Numbered from the stretch's first letter, positions 45,949 to 55,397 are shown. The stretch: DNA of 64,000 bases from Shinella sp. CPCC 101442 (GCF_024704725.1 NZ_JALIQS010000003.1:930001-994000), one strand, 5' to 3'. Numbers and translations: made by a program. The notes: a model not told the origin generated them from the letters alone.

Positions 45949-48900
45949 ATGACAGTCGCAGGCACGGACGAGATGCTCGTCAACAGCTATGTGGACGGCG
46001 CTCAGAGCGGGCCGCGCATCGCCGTGACGGACAATGGCGGCTGGGTGGTGACATGGATGTCCGACGGCCAGGACGGGTCGGACTTTGGCGTCTACCAGCA
46101 GGCCTTCTCCGCGGCCGGTCAGCCGCTCGGCTCCGAACGCCAGGTAAACGCCACACCGGACAACAAGCAGTATCAACAGCAGATCGCCGTCCTGCAGGGT
46201 GGCGGATGGGTGGTCGTCTGGCAATCCACCGGACAGGACGGATCGGGCAACGGCATCTACCAGCAGGTCTTCGACGCTGCAGGCGATCCAACGGGGCCTG
46301 AGACCCTTGTCAATTCCACCACGACCAACAGCCAGATCCTGCCGCAGATTGCCGCCCTTCCCGGCGGCGGCTGGGTCGTCACCTGGCAGTCCTATGGGCA
46401 GGATGGCTCCAACTGGGGCGTTTACCAGCAGGTCTACGGCGCCGATGGCCAGACGGTCGGCGCCGAGGCGCGCGTCAATGTAGCGACCGCCGGCGGCCAA
46501 TCCGACGCCCGGATTGCTCTTCTCGCCAGTGGCGGCTGGGTGGTGATCTGGCATTCCGAAAGCCAGAACCAGGGCGGCCTGGATATCTTCCAGCGGGTTT
46601 TTGCCGCCGACGGCATCGCCCTCACCTCCGAAATGCGCGTCCATGTCGCCAGCGCCGGACACCAGACGAATGGACAGGTCACACTGCTTTCGGATGACGG
46701 ATGGGTCGTCACATGGCAGGCGCCGGGCGCCTCGGGGCTCGACATTTTCCAGCGAGCCTTCAACGTCGATGGAACCGCACGCACCCCGGATATCCGCGTC
46801 AGCAGCCATGATTCCGGTGACCAGGTCTTGCCGAAAATCACGGCGCTCGCCGACGGATGGGTCGTCACATGGCAATCCGGCGGCCAGGACGACACGCTCA
46901 GCACCGGCATCTACCAGCAGGTCTTCGACAGCCAGGGCAACGCGCTCGGCGAGGAGCGGCAGGTCAATACCCATACGCCAGCCGATCAGGTCGAACCGGG
47001 GATCACCACGCTTTCGAATGGCGGATGGGTCGTCACATGGAACTCCTTCTATCAGGACGGCGACGTCGGGGGCGTCTATCAACAGGCCTTCAACGCAAAC
47101 GGCGAGCCCGTCGGCGACGAGATCCGCATCAACATCCATACGACAGGGAGCCAGCTCCTGCCCGAAGTTAAGGCGCTGCCGAACGATGCCTGGATCGTCG
47201 CCTGGGAATCCAGCGACCAGGACGGCTCCGGCAACGGCATCTACCAGCGCGTCTTCTGGATCAACGACGCACCGACGGCAGAGGCCATCCCGCAACAGAC
47301 CGCGCCGGAGGACCAGCCGTTCAGCTTCACGCTGGCGGCAAACACCTTCAAGGACCCGGATACGTTCGACAGTTTCACCCGAAGCGCGAAGCTGGAAAGC
47401 GGCGCTCCGCTTCCGGCCTGGCTGCATTTCGATCCGGCCACGGGAACATTTTCCGGCACGCCCGGGAATGACGATGTCGGCACGCTCCTCATCCGTGTGA
47501 CTGCGACCGATACCAGCGGCGCGGCCGGATCGGAAACTCTCACGCTGGTCGTGCAGAATGTGAACGATGATCCGCAGGTCGTCGCCGCAATTCCGACGCG
47601 GACGGCGACCGAAGACCAGCCCTTCAGCTACACCGTTCCCGCCGGCACCTTCATCGATCCCGACACATCAGACACACTGGCCTACAGTACAAAACTCGCC
47701 AATGGCAGCGCCCTGCCAGCATGGCTCAAGTTCAATCCCACCACGCGCACGTTCTCGGGCACACCCGACAATGACGCCGTCGGTACTCTCGCCATCCGGA
47801 TGACGGCGACCGACGCCAGCGGGAAAACGGCAGGCACCACGTTCAATCTGACAGTCACCAATGTGAACGACGACCCGCAGGTTGCCGCAACCATTCCCGC
47901 CCAGACAGCGACCGAAGACAAGGCCTTCACCTACACCGCCCCTTCCGGCATCTTCATCGACCCCGACAAGGCCGACACGTTGAGCTACAGCGCCAAGCTT
48001 GCAAGTGGCAGTGCCCTGCCCGGCTGGCTCAAATTCAATCCAGCCACGCGCACCTTCTCGGGCACGCCCGACAACGATGCCGTCGGCACGCTCGCCGTCC
48101 GCATGATAGCCGCCGACACCGGCGGGCGAACGGCACAAACCACCTTCAATCTGACCGTCGCCAATGTGAACGACGCCCCGCAGATCGCAGCCGTCATTCC
48201 CGCCCAGAAGGCAACGGAGGACAAGGCCTATACCTATTCCGTGCCTTCAACCGTCTTCGTCGATCCCGACAAGGCCGACACGCTGACCTACAGTGCGAAG
48301 CTTGCAAGCGGCAGCGCTCTGCCCGGTTGGCTCAAGTTCAATCCGGCAACGCGCACCTTCTCCGGCACGCCCGACAACGATGCCGTGGGTGTCCTCAGCA
48401 TCCGCATGATCGCAACCGACACCGGCGGACGGACGGCGCAAACCACCTTCGCGCTCACCGTCGCCAATGTGAACGACCGGCCTATTCTACCGGCAACCAC
48501 CGCCGCTGCCACCTTCGAGAACGCACCGCTCTTCCTCAACGTGCTTTCCCGCGCGCATGACGACGACGGCGATGTTCTCACGGTGACAGCCGCATCCGTC
48601 CGCTCCGGTTTCGGCAGCGTTTCCATCGCTGCGGACGGACGGCTGCGCTACGATCCGACCCTTGCCGCCAATCAGAACATCGGCGCTGGCGAGGCGAAGG
48701 CCGTTGTCATTCGTTATACCGTTTCCGACGGCAAGGGCGGCACGGCGGCGGCCGACATCACCCTCACGGTCAAAGGCATCTCGCCGGATATCTTCAAGGG
48801 CGGCGCCGGCAACGACACGCTGCGCGGCAGCAAGGACGGCGACGTCCTCTACGGCTATTCCGGCCACGATACGCTCGATGGCGGCACGGGTGCCGACCGC

Positions 48901-49500
48901 CTGTATGGCAGCATCGGCAACGACACCTACGTCGTCGACAATCTGAAAGACGTGACGGGCGAAAATGCCAATGAAGGCACCGACCTCGTCAAGGCCTCCA
49001 TCAACTGGACCCTGAGCGCGAATACCGAGAACCTGACATTGACAGGCGCGGCACGGATCAACGGGATAGGCAACACCGTCGCAAACACGCTCGTCGGGAA
49101 TACCGGCGACAACGTGCTCGATGGCCGCGCCGGCGACGACACGCTGACGGGCGGACGCGGCGCCGACGATCTCTATGGCGGGGCGGGCAAGGACCTCTTC
49201 GTTTTCCTCACCGCCGCGGATTCCACCGTGGCGACGGCGGGGCGCGATACGATCTTCGACTTCACCAAGGGCGACAGGATGGACCTGCGCCCTATTGACG
49301 CGAACCTGAAGCTCGCCGCCGACCAGGCCTTCACCTTCATCGGCACGGAAAAATTCCACAAGAAGGCGGGGGAGTTGCGCTACGACAAGGCGCTGTCCGA
49401 CACCTATATCTACGGCGATACGAATGGCGATGGCCTTGCCGACTTCGCGATCCACCTCGACGATCCCGTCATCCTGGTGGCGGGCGATTTTATGCTCTAG
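45949..49500 (+). CDS. Large repeat-rich RTX protein (putative adhesin)
   Basis: The 1,183-residue secreted protein has three parts. Residues about 12-435 hold eight degenerate repeats of about 54 residues with a GGWVVTWQS-x-GQDGS core. Residues about 437-840 hold four Ig-like (He_PIG/cadherin-type) domains of about 100 residues each, ending in NVNDxPQ. Residues about 840-942 form a further cadherin-like domain, and 943-1183 hold RTX calcium-binding nonapeptides (GGAGNDTLRG, GYSGHDTLDGG, GRAGDDTLTGG) and a serralysin-like C-terminal domain, the usual type I secretion signal. No N-terminal signal peptide is evident, as expected. ATG 45949 was chosen; in-frame ATG 45883 is an alternative. It diverges from the polysaccharide genes, so a matrix or surface role is plausible. 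No type I exporter genes are nearby. Confidence 0.85.
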   Translation: MTVAGTDEMLVNSYVDGAQSGPRIAVTDNGGWVVTWMSDGQDGSDFGVYQQAFSAAGQPLGSERQVNATPDNKQYQQQIAVLQGGGWVVVWQSTGQDGSGNGIYQQVFDAAGDPTGPETLVNSTTTNSQILPQIAALPGGGWVVTWQSYGQDGSNWGVYQQVYGADGQTVGAEARVNVATAGGQSDARIALLASGGWVVIWHSESQNQGGLDIFQRVFAADGIALTSEMRVHVASAGHQTNGQVTLLSDDGWVVTWQAPGASGLDIFQRAFNVDGTARTPDIRVSSHDSGDQVLPKITALADGWVVTWQSGGQDDTLSTGIYQQVFDSQGNALGEERQVNTHTPADQVEPGITTLSNGGWVVTWNSFYQDGDVGGVYQQAFNANGEPVGDEIRINIHTTGSQLLPEVKALPNDAWIVAWESSDQDGSGNGIYQRVFWINDAPTAEAIPQQTAPEDQPFSFTLAANTFKDPDTFDSFTRSAKLESGAPLPAWLHFDPATGTFSGTPGNDDVGTLLIRVTATDTSGAAGSETLTLVVQNVNDDPQVVAAIPTRTATEDQPFSYTVPAGTFIDPDTSDTLAYSTKLANGSALPAWLKFNPTTRTFSGTPDNDAVGTLAIRMTATDASGKTAGTTFNLTVTNVNDDPQVAATIPAQTATEDKAFTYTAPSGIFIDPDKADTLSYSAKLASGSALPGWLKFNPATRTFSGTPDNDAVGTLAVRMIAADTGGRTAQTTFNLTVANVNDAPQIAAVIPAQKATEDKAYTYSVPSTVFVDPDKADTLTYSAKLASGSALPGWLKFNPATRTFSGTPDNDAVGVLSIRMIATDTGGRTAQTTFALTVANVNDRPILPATTAAATFENAPLFLNVLSRAHDDDGDVLTVTAASVRSGFGSVSIAADGRLRYDPTLAANQNIGAGEAKAVVIRYTVSDGKGGTAAADITLTVKGISPDIFKGGAGNDTLRGSKDGDVLYGYSGHDTLDGGTGADRLYGSIGNDTYVVDNLKDVTGENANEGTDLVKASINWTLSANTENLTLTGAARINGIGNTVANTLVGNTGDNVLDGRAGDDTLTGGRGADDLYGGAGKDLFVFLTAADSTVATAGRDTIFDFTKGDRMDLRPIDANLKLAADQAFTFIGTEKFHKKAGELRYDKALSDTYIYGDTNGDGLADFAIHLDDPVILVAGDFML
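46042..47250 (+). repeat. Eight ~162-base coding repeats
   Basis: Units starting near 46042, 46201, 46369, 46531, 46696, 46855, 47020 and 47185 each encode a [GD]-[GA]-W-[VI]-V-x-W core followed by [IV][YF]Q[QR][VA][FY]. The spacing is 159-168 bases. The repeats are diverged at the DNA level but clear in protein. Confidence 0.85.
47560..48465 (+). repeat. Three ~302-base Ig-domain repeats, nearly alike
   Basis: Domains two to four of the Ig-like array (starts near 47560, 47860 and 48163) are highly similar, sharing SGTPDNDAVG, LKFNP-T/A-TRTFSGTP and ATEDxxFxY motifs. A first, more diverged copy begins near 47258. The likeness suggests recent duplication. Confidence 0.85.
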
Positions 49501-49535
49501 CTTTTCCTGATCGCGTTATACGGTCCGGAGATGCT

Positions 49536-50090
49536 CTATGTACCGGCCATTTCCAGCGCTTCCCAGCTTTCGTCCATGGCGTAGGTCGGCGATAGCACCG
49601 GAATGCCGATATGACCGTAACGCACCGAAAGCTGTCGCTCGGCCGTCGCCTCATCCACCTTGGCAACCTTTGCGAGGTAGATGACGGAGACGAGGCCCGT
49701 GCGGTCGGCGCCGGACCGGCAATGGATGAGGATCGGTCGGGGAGCGTCCTTCAGGATCGCGACGAGCCGTGCGGCACCCTGCGCATCCAGGTGCTGGTCG
49801 GCAACCATCGGGAAATCGACGAGCCCGATTCCCAGGCGTTTTGCGGCCGCCACCTCATCCTCGTACCAGGCGGCATTTTCCTCCCGGCCCCGAAGATTGA
49901 TGATCGTGCGGATACCGTAGCGTCCGGCATAGGCGGCGATATCGGCCGCCGTCGGTTGGTTCGAACGGTAGACTTCGCCGGGCACGACGGCTGCAAAATT
50001 GCCCGTGAGCTGAATGGTCACGAGATAGGTGCCGAGTGCTGCGGCGCCTAGGCCGAGGAAGAGTGCCGCCGTCTTGAAAAGTCCGTTCAT
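49536..50090 (-). CDS. Dual-specificity/tyrosine phosphatase-like protein
   Basis: The 184-residue protein has an N-terminal hydrophobic helix (about residues 6-28) that anchors or exports it and a cysteine phosphatase fold. The P-loop is visible as ILIHCRSGADRTG near residue 121 (HCx5R with the catalytic Cys and Arg). GEVYRSNQPTAADIAAYAGR and TIINLRGREEN are typical of DSP proteins of this type. A periplasmic location would suit a phospholipid- or phosphosugar-directed activity, but the substrate is unknown. Confidence 0.85.
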   Translation of the reverse strand: MNGLFKTAALFLGLGAAALGTYLVTIQLTGNFAAVVPGEVYRSNQPTAADIAAYAGRYGIRTIINLRGREENAAWYEDEVAAAKRLGIGLVDFPMVADQHLDAQGAARLVAILKDAPRPILIHCRSGADRTGLVSVIYLAKVAKVDEATAERQLSVRYGHIGIPVLSPTYAMDESWEALEMAGT

Positions 50091-50149
50091 CTGCGATCCT
50101 GCCGTTGATGGCTGCAGGATCGGTCATGCGGCTGACAGGGCGCTGAACG

Positions 50150-50833
50150 TCAGTCCGGCCGGCGCAGGGCCGCCACATGCATGGACCGCCGCTGCGAAAA
50201 TCCGATCGCCTCGTAGAGCCCGATGGCGGCCGTGTTGCTGGCATAGGCATGAAGATACGGCTGGGCACCAGCCTCGAGGATCCGGGCGGCGACGTGGAGC
50301 GACAAGCGCCGCGCATGGCCCTTGCCGCGATGGTCGGGATGGGTGCAGACGCCGCTGAGTTCGGTATAGCCCGGCTGCTTCATGCGCTCGCCGGCCATCG
50401 CGACGATCCGCCCGCCCTCGCGCACGCCCCAGAAGCGGCCGAGCTCCTGCGATTTCAGCGAAAACGGCCCCGGCTTGGTGAGGGTGGCAAGTGTCATCAT
50501 CTCTTCGGCGTCGCCCTCCCCGAGCGCCACGATGGCCTCGTCCGGTACAGCGGCGGGAACATTCTGCGCGACCATCTGAACCGCCTCCGCCGCGACCAGC
50601 ACCTCGAAGCCGGCAGCTGGCGGAACGGGGTCGGCCTGTAGAAAATAGAGGGTTTCGCCGGGACGCACGAGCGCGGCAAAGTCGGCCATCGCCTCAGGCG
50701 TATCCATCTCCGTACCGGCAAAAGCCAGGAGCCCCGGCCTATAGCGGCGCGCAAGGCCGGCACCTTCGCCGAGCGCGGCATGAACGGTTGCAAGGGCGCT
50801 CCAGATCGGCCGATCGAGCAGGGTGTTCCTCAT
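50150..50833 (-). CDS. GNAT-family N-acetyltransferase
   Basis: The 227-residue protein has a C-terminal GNAT fold (about residues 115-225) with the acetyl-CoA loop around LSGVCTHPDHRGKGHARRLS and a final helix with NTAAIGLYEAIGFSQRR. The N-terminal half is family-specific (FR47-like arrangement). It overlaps the marR stop by four bases (ATGA), so it is translationally coupled to the regulator. The acceptor is unknown; detoxification is possible. Confidence 0.87.
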   Translation of the reverse strand: MRNTLLDRPIWSALATVHAALGEGAGLARRYRPGLLAFAGTEMDTPEAMADFAALVRPGETLYFLQADPVPPAAGFEVLVAAEAVQMVAQNVPAAVPDEAIVALGEGDAEEMMTLATLTKPGPFSLKSQELGRFWGVREGGRIVAMAGERMKQPGYTELSGVCTHPDHRGKGHARRLSLHVAARILEAGAQPYLHAYASNTAAIGLYEAIGFSQRRSMHVAALRRPD

Positions 50834-51333
50834 GGGCGGGTTCCTTCCGTATCGAGGGCGCGGCGGTGAAGCGGTTTTTCCCGAAGCGCATCCTCCAACT
50901 GGTCGAGCCGGTCGAGCAGGCTGCCATCGAGGGCATCGCAGACATTGCGCACCGCCGCTTCGATCACGGGCCAGATTTCCTGTTTCGAGCGGGCGACCAG
51001 CGCCTCGCCTTCGGGTGTCAGCGAGAGGCGGCGAATGCGCTGGTCGCTCTTCTCCTTGCGCGCGGTGAGGTAGCCTGCTTCGGCCAAGAGGCCCGCCGCG
51101 CGAGTGACGCCCGGCTGCGTGACGCCGAGCGCCTCCGAGAGCTCGCCGACCGACAACGGCCCCAGCCGGTCGATGGCGGCCAGCAACGGGTACTGCCCGG
51201 CCTGCAAGGTTACGTCCAGACGCTCCATGATGCGCTGGGTATCCGACTGCACCTGCTCTCCGATGCGCTTGAGGCGGCTGCCGAGGCAGAGGTAGCCGAG
51301 CATGCGCACAATATCGTCCGACATGAGTTCCAT
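50830..51333 (-). CDS. MarR-family transcriptional regulator
   Basis: The 167-residue regulator has the MarR winged helix-turn-helix at about residues 45-120 (LSVGELSEALGVTQPGVTRA followed by KEKSDQRIRRLSLTPEGEAL). It lies just beside a 16-base palindrome at 51342-51357 and is divergent from arsC, so it probably regulates itself, the GNAT gene and arsC. Two starts, 51333 and 51324, are possible. Confidence 0.88.
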   Translation of the reverse strand: MELMSDDIVRMLGYLCLGSRLKRIGEQVQSDTQRIMERLDVTLQAGQYPLLAAIDRLGPLSVGELSEALGVTQPGVTRAAGLLAEAGYLTARKEKSDQRIRRLSLTPEGEALVARSKQEIWPVIEAAVRNVCDALDGSLLDRLDQLEDALREKPLHRRALDTEGTRP

Positions 51334-51341
51334 TCCCAGTT

Positions 51342-51357
51342 ATATAACAAGTTATAT
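51342..51357. promoter_or_regulatory. MarR operator candidate
   Basis: A perfect inverted repeat ATATAAC-AA-GTTATAT occupies 51342-51357, ten bases before the marR start and about 100 bases before arsC. It is AT-rich in a GC-rich background, as MarR sites often are. Confidence 0.8.
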
Positions 51358-51456
51358 TTATGATCGCACCTTCCGTCAAGTTGCGTCACGTCTTGACGTT
51401 CGCCGCATGACGCGTATGGCCTTCTCTGGACATGTGCTTGTGAAAAGGCCCGAAAC

Positions 51457-51879
51457 ATGGACGCGACGATCTATCACAACCCGAAATGCGGCACCTCGCG
51501 TAACACGCTGGCCCTCATCCGCAATGCGGGCATCGAGCCGACGATCATCGATTATCTCGCCACGCCGCCGTCAAAGGCCGAGCTGGCTGCGATGATCGCC
51601 GCAGCAGGGCTCACCATCCGAGAGGCCGTGCGCGAGAAGGACACGCCCTTTTCGGTGCTCGGCCTTGCCGACCCATCGCTCTCCGATGAAGCCTTGCTCG
51701 ACCACATGATCGCCCATCCCATCCTCATCAACCGGCCCTTCGTCAAGACGCCGCTCGGCACGCGGCTCTGCCGTCCGTCGGAACAGGTGCTCGATATCCT
51801 TCCCGATACGCATTCAGGCCCCTTCGCGAAGGAAGACGGTGAGCAAGTGATCGGCGAGGACGGCAAGCGTCTCATCTGA
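51457..51879 (+). CDS. arsC: Arsenate reductase, glutaredoxin-dependent
   Basis: The 140-residue ArsC reduces arsenate to arsenite using glutathione/glutaredoxin. The catalytic cysteine is in IYHNPKCGTSRNTLAL (about residue 11), and the arginines of the arsenate site are in LINRPFVKTPLGTRLCRPSE near residues 90-108. No arsB, acr3 or arsR gene is next to it; it stands alone, divergent from marR. Confidence 0.93.
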   Translation: MDATIYHNPKCGTSRNTLALIRNAGIEPTIIDYLATPPSKAELAAMIAAAGLTIREAVREKDTPFSVLGLADPSLSDEALLDHMIAHPILINRPFVKTPLGTRLCRPSEQVLDILPDTHSGPFAKEDGEQVIGEDGKRLI

Positions 51880-51885
51880 GACCGC

Positions 51886-53004
51886 TCACGCTTCGGCCGC
51901 AACCGTTCTCGCGGCAAGCCCCAAAGCAGCGCGCAGCCGCGTCTCGCTTTGAAGAGTGAAGTCGCGGGCCATACGTCGCCCCCGCATCGCATCGTGCGGC
52001 GGCAGTGGACCGGCGAGACGAAGCGCGACGCCCTCCGCTGTCGCAGCCACATGCGGAATGTTTTCCACGGCGCAAAGGCGATGCGCGAGCGACCCCTCCC
52101 GCACGAAGACGGGAATGCCGAGCTGCGCGGCCCGACCGAGAACACCCGTGGCATGATCGCCAACCGGCGGATAAAGACACCAGACCAAATCGCTCGCCGC
52201 ATAGGCGCCGAGCAGTTCGGCATCCGAGATGACGCGGTCGACGACCACCCCGCCCGCCCCGCGAAACGCCGTGGCGCGGTCGGCAAGCGCTGGTACCACC
52301 TTGCCGCAGGCAATGAAGCGGAAGCGGTCGCGCAACCCGGCGCAACGCCCGTAGCTTTCGGTGAAAAGATCGAACCCCTTCCGCGCACTCTGCCGGCCAA
52401 GGGACGTCAGGACCAGCCGATCGCCCGGCCGTCGTTCCTGCCGCAGGCATTCCACCGCCGCGCGCTCCTCATCCGTCAGGTCCCAAAGCTCGATGTCATA
52501 GATCCAGTCCCTTGCGACAAAGGCCGCCGCCGGAAGCACCGTGAAGGGAAGAATGGTCAGCGTCTGGACCGCTTCGAGACGCTTGAGCCAATGCAGAAGC
52601 GTGCGCTTGATCCGGTAGTGTAGGCGGCTCGACGCCACGAGGGGCATGGGACGCAGAAGCAGCCCCGCCGTTCGCCTGCCGACGGCCGCGCGCAACAGGC
52701 AGATGACGATGTAAGAAATGAAGGCGTCCTCGATCATCAGAAAGAGCACGGGCGCACGCGACAGAAGGATCCTGCCGAGGCCGGCTCGCCGGGCGCCGAA
52801 CAGGCGATCCAGTGTGCGAAGATAGGCAGGCCGGCGTCCGGTCTGCGTGGCGCTGTAGACCAGAAACGTCTCCGGTCGACAGGGCGACTGTGCTGCCCCC
52901 ATCCACCGAAACCAGCCGCTTGCCGCGCTCCGGCCCTCCTCCGCGACGAGATCCGACCGCGCAGACGGACCTGCTGCGGCAGCCCCATCTGTGCCCGCCA
53001 GCAT
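51886..53004 (-). CDS. Glycosyltransferase-like protein
   Basis: The 372-residue protein has a C-terminal half resembling GT4-type transferases: RLVLTSLGRQSARKGFDLFT (about residue 198) is the usual start of the nucleotide-sugar domain, and SDAELLGAYAASDLVWCLYP near residue 268 carries the acceptor-phosphate region. A hydrophobic helix lies at about residues 85-105. The donor and acceptor are unknown. It converges with arsC, six bases away. Confidence 0.7.
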   Translation of the reverse strand: MLAGTDGAAAAGPSARSDLVAEEGRSAASGWFRWMGAAQSPCRPETFLVYSATQTGRRPAYLRTLDRLFGARRAGLGRILLSRAPVLFLMIEDAFISYIVICLLRAAVGRRTAGLLLRPMPLVASSRLHYRIKRTLLHWLKRLEAVQTLTILPFTVLPAAAFVARDWIYDIELWDLTDEERAAVECLRQERRPGDRLVLTSLGRQSARKGFDLFTESYGRCAGLRDRFRFIACGKVVPALADRATAFRGAGGVVVDRVISDAELLGAYAASDLVWCLYPPVGDHATGVLGRAAQLGIPVFVREGSLAHRLCAVENIPHVAATAEGVALRLAGPLPPHDAMRGRRMARDFTLQSETRLRAALGLAARTVAAEA

Positions 53005-53327
53005 GGCATCCCCCCGAAAATGATCGCCAAACTTTCCGCGCCGTCGCGCTGAAGGCGTTTTCCAGGACGCAGGTCAACGCCGCCTGCGCCATATAAAACC
53101 CGCATGCGCGTCCGGTCGAACCTTGTCCGAAACACAACCTTATCGTTAATAATATTACTTTAGCGTGCTATTTTGAGAATACAAGCAGCATTGTGCAACC
53201 TGACATCAGCGGCTTCTGAGAGCCGGCACCGGTCCCCCGAAAGAGATTCGCCCCTCCTCCGCACCTTCGCTTGCTGCATCGTATCGGACGGTTCATAAAG
53301 GCGGCGAACGACCGTCAGGGACGAAGG
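53005..53327. other. Divergent intergenic region, no gene seen
   Basis: The 323-base stretch between the glycosyltransferase and lacI genes has an AT-rich core at about 53140-53190 (TATCGTTAATAATATTACTT) likely to carry promoters for both sides. I find no supported open frame or structured RNA. Confidence 0.5.
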
Positions 53328-54344
53328 ATGAACCTCAAGGAGTTTGCCGCTCGCATCGGCCTTTCCCAGACGACGGTAAGCCGTGCGATGAGCGGATATC
53401 CGGAGGTGAGGCCCGAGACGCGGGCGCGCGTGCTGGAAGCCGCGGAACGGCTCGGTTATCGGCCCAATATCAGTGCGCAGCGACTGGCGACCGGCCGCGC
53501 CGGCGCGATCGGCATCGTCTTCCGGGGCGGCGGGCGTTTCGGGCCGCATTCCAGCGAATTCATGGGCGGTCTTTCAACGCGCCTGCAAAAGGATGGCATC
53601 GATATTCTCCTCTCGACCGTCGAGACGGAGGACGACGAGGCCGCTGCCTATCGCCGGCTTGCCGCAAGCAAGAGAGTGGATGCCGTCATTGTTCATACAC
53701 CCGCCTGCACGGACGACCGTATCGTGCTTCTTCGGGCACTCGGTCTGCCGTTCATCCTGCATGGACGCAGCGAGGCCAAAAAACCCTTCGCCTATCTCGA
53801 CATCGACAATTTCGGCGCCATCGAAACGGCGACCCGGTACCTTGCCGGTCTCGGCCACCGCCGCATCGCGCTGATCAACGGCGATACCGCCAGCACCTAT
53901 GCACGCGACCGCGACGACGGTTTTCGCGCCGCGCTCGAGGTTTGCGGCCTGTCGCTCGATGCTGCCCTCACCGGCCATGGCGAGTTCACGGACGAGACCG
54001 GCTTTCGGCTGATGCAAGCCTTCCTCGCCTTGCCCGCCCCACCGACCGCCGTCATCGCGGGCTCCATGATGTCGGCACTCGGTGCCATGCGAGCGATCCG
54101 CATCGCCGGGCTGACCGTCGGTCGCGACGTCTCGCTCATCGCCCATGACGACGTGTTCCCCTATCTGAGCCCCGACAATCTCATGCCGGCGCTCACCACG
54201 ACGCAATCGCCGATCCGCGCGGCTGGCGAGCGGATCGGCGACATGGTCTTGCGGATGTTACAGGGCGAAGCGGTCGAGACCTTGCAGGAGGTGTGGCCGG
54301 TCGAATTCATCGTCCGCGGCTCGACAGGTCCGGCGCCGGCCTGA
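53328..54344 (+). CDS. LacI-family regulator, probably of thuAB
   Basis: The 338-residue regulator has a helix-turn-helix at the N-terminus (NLKEFAARIGLSQTTVSRAM followed by SGYPEVRPET) and an AglR/ThuR-like sensor domain. Its stop is two bases from the thuB stop, convergent, and a 44-base palindrome lies upstream of thuA, so it is the obvious candidate to bind there. ATG 53328 was chosen because the helix-turn-helix starts right after; the frame is open to 53271. Likely effector: trehalose or another alpha-glucoside, by family. Confidence 0.85.
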   Translation: MNLKEFAARIGLSQTTVSRAMSGYPEVRPETRARVLEAAERLGYRPNISAQRLATGRAGAIGIVFRGGGRFGPHSSEFMGGLSTRLQKDGIDILLSTVETEDDEAAAYRRLAASKRVDAVIVHTPACTDDRIVLLRALGLPFILHGRSEAKKPFAYLDIDNFGAIETATRYLAGLGHRRIALINGDTASTYARDRDDGFRAALEVCGLSLDAALTGHGEFTDETGFRLMQAFLALPAPPTAVIAGSMMSALGAMRAIRIAGLTVGRDVSLIAHDDVFPYLSPDNLMPALTTTQSPIRAAGERIGDMVLRMLQGEAVETLQEVWPVEFIVRGSTGPAPA

Positions 54345-54346
54345 CC

Positions 54347-55390
54347 TCAGACCTTCATTTCCCGACGCTCTTTCTCAGTCTCGATGGCGAGATCGAGAAT
54401 CTTCTGCAGTTCCGCAGCATGGCGGAAACCGGGCTCGACCTGCTCGCCGGCCGCGACCGCCGCAGCGAAACGCTGATAGTTGGTCAGCACCGTACCGGCA
54501 TCGATATCCCGCCATATTGCCTTCTCGACATCCTCGCCGAGGCAGCCGCGCAGTTGAGATCCCTCCGTCGAATGGATGACCTCCAGCGCGCCCTTGTCGC
54601 CATGCATGCGCAGGCGAAGCTCGTTGAGATGGCCCGTCGCCCAGCGGCTGGAGTGAATGACGCCGAGTGCGCCATTGGCGAAATCCACGGTCATGGTGAA
54701 GCTGTCATTGGCGTCGAGATCATATTCGCCGATGCGGTTGTCCGGCGCCTTGTCGAAGGCCTTGAGCCGGGCGAAGACGTGTTCCACGTCGCTGCCCGCG
54801 CCATAGCTGGCGAAATCGAGGATATGGATGCCGACGTCGCCGAGCACGCCGTTCGAGCCGTGCCGGGTGGAAAGACGCCAGAGCCATTGGCTTTCCGTCG
54901 CCCAGTTGCCCCAGGCCTTGGAGACGAGCCAGCTTTGCAGGTAGGAGGCTTCGACGTGGCGCACGCGGCCGATCTCGCCCGCCAGCACCATTTCGCGCGC
55001 CCTCTGCAAGGGTGCGACATTGCGATAGGTGAGGTTGACCATGGTGACCAGCCCGGAGGCTTCGGCCGCACGCGCCATCTCGTCGGCCTTGGCGTAGGTC
55101 TCCGCCAAGGGCTTCTCGCACATGACATGTTTGCCCGCAGCCAGCAGCGCCAGCGTCGTCGGATGATGCGCGCGGTCGGGCGTCACATTGGTTGCCGCGT
55201 CGAATTCGCCCCAGGCGATCGCGTCTTCCAGCGAGGTGAAGACGTTGGGAATGCCGTGCGTATCAGCAAACGCTTTTGCGCGCGAGGGGTCCACATCGAC
55301 GGCGCCGACCAGTTCGACGCCATCGATTGCGGCAAAGTGCTGGGCATGGGTATTGGCCATGCCGCCGGTTCCAAGAATGAGAAGACGCAT
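54347..55390 (-). CDS. thuB: Gfo/Idh/MocA oxidoreductase, ThuB-like
   Basis: The 347-residue NAD(P)-dependent oxidoreductase has the dinucleotide motif LLILGTGGMANTHAQHF and the EKP motif in HVMCEKPLAETYAKAD near residue 92, with GDVGIHILDFASYG (Asp-His) near residue 185. In Ensifer meliloti ThuA and ThuB convert trehalose and related disaccharides to 3-keto derivatives. Its start follows thuA by seven bases. The transport genes thuEFGK are not in the window. Confidence 0.87.
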   Translation of the reverse strand: MRLLILGTGGMANTHAQHFAAIDGVELVGAVDVDPSRAKAFADTHGIPNVFTSLEDAIAWGEFDAATNVTPDRAHHPTTLALLAAGKHVMCEKPLAETYAKADEMARAAEASGLVTMVNLTYRNVAPLQRAREMVLAGEIGRVRHVEASYLQSWLVSKAWGNWATESQWLWRLSTRHGSNGVLGDVGIHILDFASYGAGSDVEHVFARLKAFDKAPDNRIGEYDLDANDSFTMTVDFANGALGVIHSSRWATGHLNELRLRMHGDKGALEVIHSTEGSQLRGCLGEDVEKAIWRDIDAGTVLTNYQRFAAAVAAGEQVEPGFRHAAELQKILDLAIETEKERREMKV

Positions 55391-55397
55391 GAAAACC

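Noticed and set aside
45673-47427. A 584-codon antisense open frame over the RTX gene
   Set aside because: Its repeats mirror those of the sense gene and it has no start signal or domain of its own.
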